Source: Marisediminitalea oceani (GTDB lineage Bacteria > Pseudomonadota > Gammaproteobacteria > Enterobacterales > Alteromonadaceae). Taken from it: 63,186 nucleotides of DNA. The stretch covers positions 1-63,186 of the forward strand of contig NZ_RCUA01000017.1 in NCBI RefSeq assembly GCF_003731635.1. Reading direction: 5' to 3'. This document shows, in pieces, positions 57,607 to 63,186 of the stretch. The first letter of the stretch is position 1; the number at the start of each line of letters is the position of its first letter. The notes beneath the pieces were generated by a model. That model was not told the origin of the DNA and searched no databases. It saw only the letters and a list, made by a program, of their open reading frames with translations. Made by a program: the position numbers and the translations under genes.

Positions 57607-58989
57607 TTACTTGCCGATACAGAAGGAGGAAAAGATACGACCGAGCAGATCGTCGGAGGTAAATTCGCCGGTGATTTCGGTGAGTGCCTGATGGGCCAGG
57701 CGCAACTCTTCAGCCAGTAATTCGCCGGCCAGATTATCGTTAAGTTGCTGCTCGCCGGTTTCCAGATGCGCCAGCGCGGTATCAATGGCATCCATGTGTC
57801 GGCGGCGGGCGATAAACTGACCTTCGGTGGTGGTGTCGAGGCCGATACTGGCAGCCAGATGGTCTTTTAACACCTCTACACCGTCACCGGTACTGGCCGA
57901 CAGCGCGATGGTGGTAAATGCGCCATGGGCCGAATCGACCTTATGCAGGCGGATTTCATCGCCGGTTTTATCAACCTTATTGCGAATAACCGTTACTGGC
58001 ATGCCAGCAGGCAGCTGTTGCATAAATTCGGGCCAGATGAGGTACGGGTCGATGCTATCGGATTCGGTGCTGTCGACCACAAACAATACCCGGTCGGCCT
58101 GGTTAATCGCTTCCCAGGCGCGGGCAATACCGATTTGTTCCACTTTATCCGGGCTTTCGCGCAGACCGGCGGTATCAATAATATGCAGTGGCATGCCATT
58201 AATGTGGATGTGTTCTTTCAGTACATCCCGAGTGGTACCGGCGATATCGGTTACGATGGCGCTTTCACGGCCGGCCAGCGCATTAAGCAGGCTCGATTTA
58301 CCGGCATTGGGTTTGCCGGCAATAACGACCTGCATACCTTCCCGTAGCAGCGTACCTTGTTTTGCCTGGCTGCGAACCTTGCCTACTTGCTCAAGAATAG
58401 TGGTGAGGTCATTACTGACTTTTCCGTCGGATAAAAAGTCGATCTCTTCATCCGGAAAGTCGATAGCGGCTTCCACGTACATACGCAAATGAATAATGGC
58501 TTCGCTGAGGGTATTGATTTGCTCTGAGAACTCACCCTGTAACGAACGTAACGCGCTTTTCGCGGCCTGTTGTGAACTGGCATCAATCAGGTCGGCAATG
58601 GCTTCAGCCTGAGCCAAATCCAATTTGTCGTTTAAGAAAGCCTGTTCGCTAAATTCCCCTGGCCGCGCCAGTCTTACATTGGGCACTGCTAAAATGGCTT
58701 CCAGCAGCATATCAATAATGACCGGCCCGCCATGACCCTGAAACTCCACCACGTCTTCACCGGTAAAGGAGTGCGGGTTTTTGAAATAAATAGCGATGCC
58801 CTGATCGATGATTTCACCCATGGCATTGTAAAAATCAGTGTAAGTTGCCTGACGGGGTGATAACGGGATGCGTAATATGTGCTCAGCCACTTTTAACGCC
58901 TGCGGGCCGGATACCCGCACTATGCCAACACCACCTCGCCCGGGCGGGGTAGCTTGTGCAACAATGGTGTCGGAGTGGCTGATAGTCAT
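57607..58989 (-). CDS. mnmE: tRNA modification GTPase MnmE
   Basis: Protein of 460 residues. The N-terminal tetrahydrofolate-binding domain ([20 protein letters not shown]), helical domain and inserted G domain ([16 protein letters not shown] at about 224-239, DIAGTT, DTAGLR, NKVD) are present. The C-terminus CIGK carries the conserved Cys. It works with MnmG. Confidence 0.98.
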   Translation of the reverse strand: MTISHSDTIVAQATPPGRGGVGIVRVSGPQALKVAEHILRIPLSPRQATYTDFYNAMGEIIDQGIAIYFKNPHSFTGEDVVEFQGHGGPVIIDMLLEAILAVPNVRLARPGEFSEQAFLNDKLDLAQAEAIADLIDASSQQAAKSALRSLQGEFSEQINTLSEAIIHLRMYVEAAIDFPDEEIDFLSDGKVSNDLTTILEQVGKVRSQAKQGTLLREGMQVVIAGKPNAGKSSLLNALAGRESAIVTDIAGTTRDVLKEHIHINGMPLHIIDTAGLRESPDKVEQIGIARAWEAINQADRVLFVVDSTESDSIDPYLIWPEFMQQLPAGMPVTVIRNKVDKTGDEIRLHKVDSAHGAFTTIALSASTGDGVEVLKDHLAASIGLDTTTEGQFIARRRHMDAIDTALAHLETGEQQLNDNLAGELLAEELRLAHQALTEITGEFTSDDLLGRIFSSFCIGK

Positions 58990-58998
58990 AATTAAGCT

Positions 58999-59481
58999 CT
59001 AGTCGCGGAAATTATTAAATTGAAATGGCTGGCCCAGCTCTGCCTGTTTAACCAGTTGCATAACCTGTTGCAGGTCGTCGCGCTTTTTACCGGTAACCCG
59101 CAACTGATCGCCCTGGATAGCCGTTTGTACTTTAATTTTGGCATCTTTGACCAGTTTAACAATCTTCTTAGCGACGGCCTGCTCAATGCCTTCTTTAAAC
59201 GCTATTGTCTGACGATAATTTTTGCCGGTGACAGTATGCGGTTTGCAGTCGATGGCTGAGGTATCCAGATTACGTTTGGCACAGGCATTTCGGAACATGG
59301 ATTCCATTTGTTGGAGCTGAAACTCGGCCTGGGCGGCCATTACTACGGTTTTGTCTTTGTATTCGAAGCTGGCTTCTACGCCACGAAAATCAAAGCGAGT
59401 CGACAATTCACGGTTAGCGTTTTCCGTGGCATTGCGGACTTCTTCCATGTTTATTTCTGACACAATATCAAATGAAGGCAT
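58999..59481 (-). CDS. yajQ: YajQ family nucleotide-binding protein
   Basis: Protein of 160 residues from the ATG at 59481, which has AGGAGA upstream. The start [20 protein letters not shown] and the segments [14 protein letters not shown] and [15 protein letters not shown] are diagnostic. Relatives bind nucleic acids or cyclic-di-GMP. Its position between mnmE and yidC is not the E. coli arrangement. Confidence 0.96.
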   Translation of the reverse strand: MPSFDIVSEINMEEVRNATENANRELSTRFDFRGVEASFEYKDKTVVMAAQAEFQLQQMESMFRNACAKRNLDTSAIDCKPHTVTGKNYRQTIAFKEGIEQAVAKKIVKLVKDAKIKVQTAIQGDQLRVTGKKRDDLQQVMQLVKQAELGQPFQFNNFRD

Positions 59482-59503
59482 GGTGACTGCTCTCCTGTTA
59501 ACA

Positions 59504-59527
59504 AAAGCCCGCATTCATGCGGGCTTT
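59504..59527 (-). terminator. terminator after yidC
   Basis: Stem AAAGCCCGCAT/ATGCGGGCTTT with a 2-nt centre, between the yidC stop (59552) and the yajQ start. Confidence 0.8.
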
Positions 59528-59551
59528 AAGTAGTTTAATGGGATTAATTAT

Positions 59552-61216
59552 TTACTTAATGCCACGCTTTTCCATGGAGGCGTAAATGATTTTCGCCTGG
59601 ATAAGGGTAATCACGTTACTGATTAACCAGTAGAGTACCAGACCGGCCGGGAACCAGATAAAGAATACACTCATGGCAACCGGCATCCACTGCATGATCT
59701 TTTGTTGCATCGGATCGGTCATGGTAGTGGGTTGCAGCTTCTGCAGCATCCACATGCTGGCGCCGGTTAATATCGGCAGTACAAAGTAAGGATCCATCAC
59801 CGACAAATCGGTGATCCACAAAATAAAGTCAGCATGGCGTAATTCCACACTTTCCAGTAGTACCCAGTACAGTGCCAGGAAGATAGGCATTTGCAGTAAC
59901 AGTGGGAAGCAGCCGCCCATTGGGTTAACTTTTTCCTTCTTGTACAGCTCCATCATGGCCTGAGACATCTTTTGACGGTCGTCGCCAAAACGGTCTTTCA
60001 GTTGCTGCATCTTAGGCGCCAGATTACGCATCTTGGCCATTGACTCGTACTGTTTCTTAGTCAGCCAGTACATACCACCTTTAACGATGATGGTGATAAG
60101 GATAATCGCCACACCCCAGTTACCTACCAGGCTATGCAGGAACTTAAGCAGGGTAAATAATGGCTGCGAAATCCACCATAAAATGCCGTAGTCTACGGTC
60201 AGGTCTAAGCCTCTCGCCAGCGTAGCCAGCTTATCCTGATCCTTAGGGCCAAGATAAAGAGTGCTGCTTAACTCAATGGCTTGTCCGGTTTCGACTGATG
60301 TTGGTTCGCCGGTGTAGCCAACAATCGCGTACTGATTAGCTACCAAACGGCTGTAAAGCGAATTGGTTTCGGTTTGAGAAGGTACCCAGGCCGAAATGAA
60401 GTAGTGCTCCAGCATGCTTACCCAACCACCAGTGGTGCTGATACGCAATGGCTCATCTTCGATATCGCCGAACGTGTACTTGTTGTAACGATCGTCGGCT
60501 GTGCCATAAGCTGCGCCGCGATAGGTTGGCATAAACATGTTACCGCCTTCCTGTTCAGCGGTGGTTTGCTTAAGCTGAGCATATTGTTGGAACTGAGCAG
60601 TCTGACCAGAATTATTGGTAATCGCATAGCTCACATCCACATCGTTGTGTCCACGGGTGAATGTGAAGGTTTTAGTAATGCTGATTCCGTCATTGCTCGA
60701 CCAGGTTAGCGGCACACTCAGTGTGTCACCGTTTAACTCGTATGAATCCGCCTGTGCCTGATATAAAGGTCTGCCTTGTGAGCTGCCATCGGGGCCATTT
60801 GCACCTACCAGCCCGCTTTGTGCAACATACAATCCGTTACCAGCGCGCAGTAAGCTGTAGGGTTCGTCTGAGCCCTGAGTAACCGGAAACTTAACCAGGT
60901 CGGCGTGAATAACGTCACCACCTACCAAACTAATCGTCAGATTCAGTGTATCGGTAACTACTGAAATCGTTTGCTTAGTACTGTTGCTGGCTGTTGCCTG
61001 CGGCAAAGCTTCACTCGCTGCAACAGGCACATCTTCGTCAGTGCCATTGCTGGCAGGGACTGATGAAGCTGAAGGTACACCGGCCGGTACACTGTCTGCC
61101 GCTTGCTGGGTTACTGGTTGAACTGGCTGCGGTCCGTAGGCCTCATGCCACTTTTGCCAGAGTAAAAAGCTGATAAATGCGATGGCAATAATCAGAATAC
61201 TTCGTTGCGATTCCAT
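59552..61216 (-). CDS. yidC: membrane protein insertase YidC
   Basis: Protein of 554 residues. N-terminal membrane helix (about 6-21), a large periplasmic beta domain (about 60-340) and five C-terminal helices including the core segments NWGVAIILITIIVKGGMYWL and NPMGGCFPLLLQMPIFLALY. It inserts membrane proteins such as the c subunit encoded 11 kb away. It follows yidD. Confidence 0.98.
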   Translation of the reverse strand: MESQRSILIIAIAFISFLLWQKWHEAYGPQPVQPVTQQAADSVPAGVPSASSVPASNGTDEDVPVAASEALPQATASNSTKQTISVVTDTLNLTISLVGGDVIHADLVKFPVTQGSDEPYSLLRAGNGLYVAQSGLVGANGPDGSSQGRPLYQAQADSYELNGDTLSVPLTWSSNDGISITKTFTFTRGHNDVDVSYAITNNSGQTAQFQQYAQLKQTTAEQEGGNMFMPTYRGAAYGTADDRYNKYTFGDIEDEPLRISTTGGWVSMLEHYFISAWVPSQTETNSLYSRLVANQYAIVGYTGEPTSVETGQAIELSSTLYLGPKDQDKLATLARGLDLTVDYGILWWISQPLFTLLKFLHSLVGNWGVAIILITIIVKGGMYWLTKKQYESMAKMRNLAPKMQQLKDRFGDDRQKMSQAMMELYKKEKVNPMGGCFPLLLQMPIFLALYWVLLESVELRHADFILWITDLSVMDPYFVLPILTGASMWMLQKLQPTTMTDPMQQKIMQWMPVAMSVFFIWFPAGLVLYWLISNVITLIQAKIIYASMEKRGIK

Positions 61217-61227
61217 ACTGGTCTCTT

Positions 61228-61500
61228 TTAATTTGAGTGTTTATTGTCTTGTTTGTTTTCGGGTACCGGATCGTATCCGCCAGAGTGCAAAGGGTGGCAT
61301 TTTAATATGCGTTTGATAGATAACCAACCGCCAATTAACAATCCGTGCGATTTAAATGCATTTAAGGCATAAACTGAGCAGCTTGGGTGAAAGCGACAAC
61401 GCTGTCCAAGCACCGGCGAAATAAATAACCGGTAAAAGTAAATGAGTCCCAGCGGCAGCGCGATTAGCCCGTAGTGCAGCGCTTTTCGAGCTTTTTCCAT
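61228..61500 (-). CDS. yidD: membrane protein insertion efficiency factor YidD
   Basis: Protein of 90 residues with the family core [20 protein letters not shown] and [12 protein letters not shown]. It overlaps rnpA by 37 nt, the usual arrangement. Confidence 0.96.
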   Translation of the reverse strand: MEKARKALHYGLIALPLGLIYFYRLFISPVLGQRCRFHPSCSVYALNAFKSHGLLIGGWLSIKRILKCHPLHSGGYDPVPENKQDNKHSN

Positions 61501-61823
61501 AACTTTTCCAACGTGACAAAGACTTCTTCATTCGACAATGCATCGGCGCCGGTTTTGCCGACCACAATAATATCGATTCCGGGGAGTTGCTGCGCGCGAT
61601 GACGAAAGCTTTCGCGAATTAAACGTTTAATGCGATTGCGCTGATTAGCTTTGCGAATACGTTTTTTGGCTAAGGTGATGCCAATACGGGGATGAGTTAA
61701 CTGATTATGTCTGGCTAGAACCGTAAAACACGGTGATACTGCAGGAATTGCTTTATCGAAAACATAGGTAAAGTGGGAGGGAGTAAGAAGCCTTAACTCC
61801 CGGGAAAACTGGTTTTCGCCCAC
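61464..61823 (-). CDS. rnpA: ribonuclease P protein component
   Basis: Protein of 119 residues from a GTG at 61823. The RNR motif region [20 protein letters not shown] (about 51-70) is intact. It binds the RNase P RNA for 5' tRNA processing. It lies 15 bp downstream of rpmH. Confidence 0.96.
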   Translation of the reverse strand: MGENQFSRELRLLTPSHFTYVFDKAIPAVSPCFTVLARHNQLTHPRIGITLAKKRIRKANQRNRIKRLIRESFRHRAQQLPGIDIIVVGKTGADALSNEEVFVTLEKLWKKLEKRCTTG

Positions 61824-61838
61824 TTTTGGTAAATACCA

Positions 61839-61973
61839 TTAAGCAGAAAGGCGAGCACGACCCTTTGCACGGCGAGCGGCTAGTACTTTACGACCGTTTT
61901 TAGTCGCCATACGAGCACGGAAACCGTGAGAGCGTTTACGCTTTAGGTTACTCGGTTGAAACGTTCTTTTCAT
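61839..61973 (-). CDS. rpmH: 50S ribosomal protein L34
   Basis: Protein of 44 residues reading [20 protein letters not shown] at the start and [11 protein letters not shown] at the end, the complete and nearly invariant L34 sequence. It heads the rpmH-rnpA-yidD-yidC operon. Confidence 0.98.
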   Translation of the reverse strand: MKRTFQPSNLKRKRSHGFRARMATKNGRKVLAARRAKGRARLSA

Positions 61974-62112
61974 GACCAAAGTCTCACTTTTACGTGGTTA
62001 AACATACTTATTGTAACTGCCCAAATAATAGGCGTGCTACAAAAGGACGCTGAATTCTAGAGATCTCCGGGGCCATTGTCAATGGAAAAGCCCGTTAAAC
62101 CACTTAATAATC

Positions 62113-62130
62113 CAGGGCAACCGCATACTT
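62113..62130. mobile_element. probable terminal inverted repeat of the ISAs1-family element
   Basis: The segment starting CAGGGCAACCGCATAC lies just outside the transposase stop and has the CAG start common for ISAs1-family ends. The other end is outside the window, so it cannot be confirmed by pairing. Confidence 0.4.
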
Positions 62131-63186
62131 TTACCCAAAAATAAGCTCTGCTCTGAATTCATCGGCCCAGCCAGCCATTTTGAGTTTGCTTCTCATGCTG
62201 GCTTTCTTGGGGTGTAAACGAGCCATATTCAAACAAAACCGCCTAATCACTCCGACATTTTCCGCTCCGTCCTCTTTGCGTATTCGGCTATCATCTTCTT
62301 TGAACGTCACGTCTAACACCCAGTGGACTTTATTTTCGACTTCCCAGTGTGCTCGGATAGCCTGGTTGACCGCAACGGGGTCAATATCCAGTGAACTGAT
62401 GTAATATTGCGTTTCAGTGCTCACCTCTTTGTCTTTAAGGTGGCGCTCTCGCTCTATTTTGATAACACTGCGTATACCTTTCCAGTGCTGTGCTTCACTT
62501 ATCCACTCACTGACTCTTAGTTGCTGGCACCGGCGTACTTCAATTCGTCCATGGCCAGAATCAGTCTGTTCATTACAGGCAATCCAAGCGGGATTATCCC
62601 TCTCTACCTTATGGAAATAGGCGGCAATTTCATCGCGTAGTTGTTTGTGGTTGTTTTTGATGCAGAGCACATAATCTGCGTTCTCCGAGCTGATTTTCTC
62701 GACTATCTTTTTCTGAGAGTTCATGGCATCTGCACTGATAAGAGCGCCTTTAATATTAAGCGTGTCGAGTAGGTCCAATACCGAAGCATTCTCATTTTTC
62801 TTGCCCGATGACTTCAGTTGCGCAAGCACTAAACCTGCATCTTTGCTCCAGGCGGTAATGCTATGTAATGCCGTTTGCTTATCGCCATCGTAGGAATGAC
62901 GAAGTGTCTTACCGTCGATGGCAATTTGAGGCTTACCCGTTTCAACACGCACTTCATTCACCCAATTCATAAAGGCTTTATTTAATTGTTCAGGGCATAT
63001 TACTCGAACAATTCGGGCAATGGTATCGTCAACAGGAATGCCGTTTTCAAAGGGACGGTATTGGCGCAACCAATCAAGTTTATCTCGACCAAACACTTCT
63101 ATATCGCTCCAACCCTCTGCTCCAGAAAGGACTGCACTCACAGTCAGAAATATCACATCAATAAAGTCATGTTGAACATTAATTTG
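62131..63186 (-). CDS. ISAs1-family transposase, 5' end outside the window
   Basis: At least 351 residues; the frame stays open to the right edge. It shows the DDE-type ISAs1 family pattern: IAIDGKTLRHSYD, SADAMNSQKKIVEKI, YVLCIKNNHKQLRDEI, IRAHWEVENKVHWVLDVTF and DDSRIRKEDGAENVGVIRRF. No internal stop, so the copy may be active. It lies about 140-160 bp upstream of rpmH. Confidence 0.93.
   Translation of the reverse strand, partial: QINVQHDFIDVIFLTVSAVLSGAEGWSDIEVFGRDKLDWLRQYRPFENGIPVDDTIARIVRVICPEQLNKAFMNWVNEVRVETGKPQIAIDGKTLRHSYDGDKQTALHSITAWSKDAGLVLAQLKSSGKKNENASVLDLLDTLNIKGALISADAMNSQKKIVEKISSENADYVLCIKNNHKQLRDEIAAYFHKVERDNPAWIACNEQTDSGHGRIEVRRCQQLRVSEWISEAQHWKGIRSVIKIERERHLKDKEVSTETQYYISSLDIDPVAVNQAIRAHWEVENKVHWVLDVTFKEDDSRIRKEDGAENVGVIRRFCLNMARLHPKKASMRSKLKMAGWADEFRAELIFG

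Overview
The window looks like a chromosome segment of a marine gammaproteobacterium of the order Alteromonadales (Alteromonadaceae-like). The basis is the gene order rpmH-rnpA-yidD-yidC-mnmE-mioC-oriC-mnmG-rsmG-parA-parB-atpIBEFHAGDC, together with a Caulobacter-type TonB-dependent receptor, Cache-type chemoreceptors and an HD-GYP phosphodiesterase. Genus cannot be fixed from the sequence alone. No tRNA, rRNA or CRISPR array was seen.

Region 1 (about 1-25.4 kb) is accessory DNA. It starts with a P4-type tyrosine integrase that runs off the left edge, then a small membrane protein, a HigBA toxin-antitoxin pair, and a TOTE-type primase-helicase whose N-terminus is separated by a frameshift. 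A minus-strand defence operon follows (15598 down to 6788): XRE regulator, HsdR, HsdM, HsdS, an ABC/OLD-like AAA ATPase, a putative PD-(D/E)XK-like protein and a free-standing DarG C-terminal (Panacea-like) domain. Next come a P4-satellite replication pair (AlpA and a DUF927 ATPase) and an AAA_14/DUF4143 ATPase. Then there is a truncated second copy of the integrase start, a HipB-HipA-unknown operon and a second, divergent HipBA pair. Repeats near 19.6-20.3 kb and 23.3-23.5 kb, plus the duplicated integrase start, point to two related elements integrated in tandem, the second largely decayed.

Region 2 (25.5-43.3 kb) is ordinary chromosomal cargo: outer-membrane proteins (one apparently starting at ATA), a curA-like reductase, ElaA, a large TonB-dependent receptor, two chemoreceptors, a porin/PstS-like pair, an OmpA-like lipoprotein, an HD-GYP protein, an alkyltransferase-like protein and a DTW protein whose start codons overlap back to back, a GST, and VOC and GFA enzymes.

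Region 3 (43.3-62 kb) is the replication-origin neighbourhood, entirely on the minus strand: the nine-gene atp operon, parB-parA-rsmG-mnmG, an oriC with 19 GATC sites in about 400 bp and several DnaA boxes, then dnaC-like, dnaT-like, mioC, mnmE, yajQ, yidC, yidD, rnpA and rpmH. An ISAs1-family insertion sequence closes the window just upstream of rpmH.

The most interesting system is the seven-gene operon at 6.8-15.6 kb. It couples a complete type I restriction-modification set with an ATPase, a nuclease-like protein and an orphan antitoxin-type domain.
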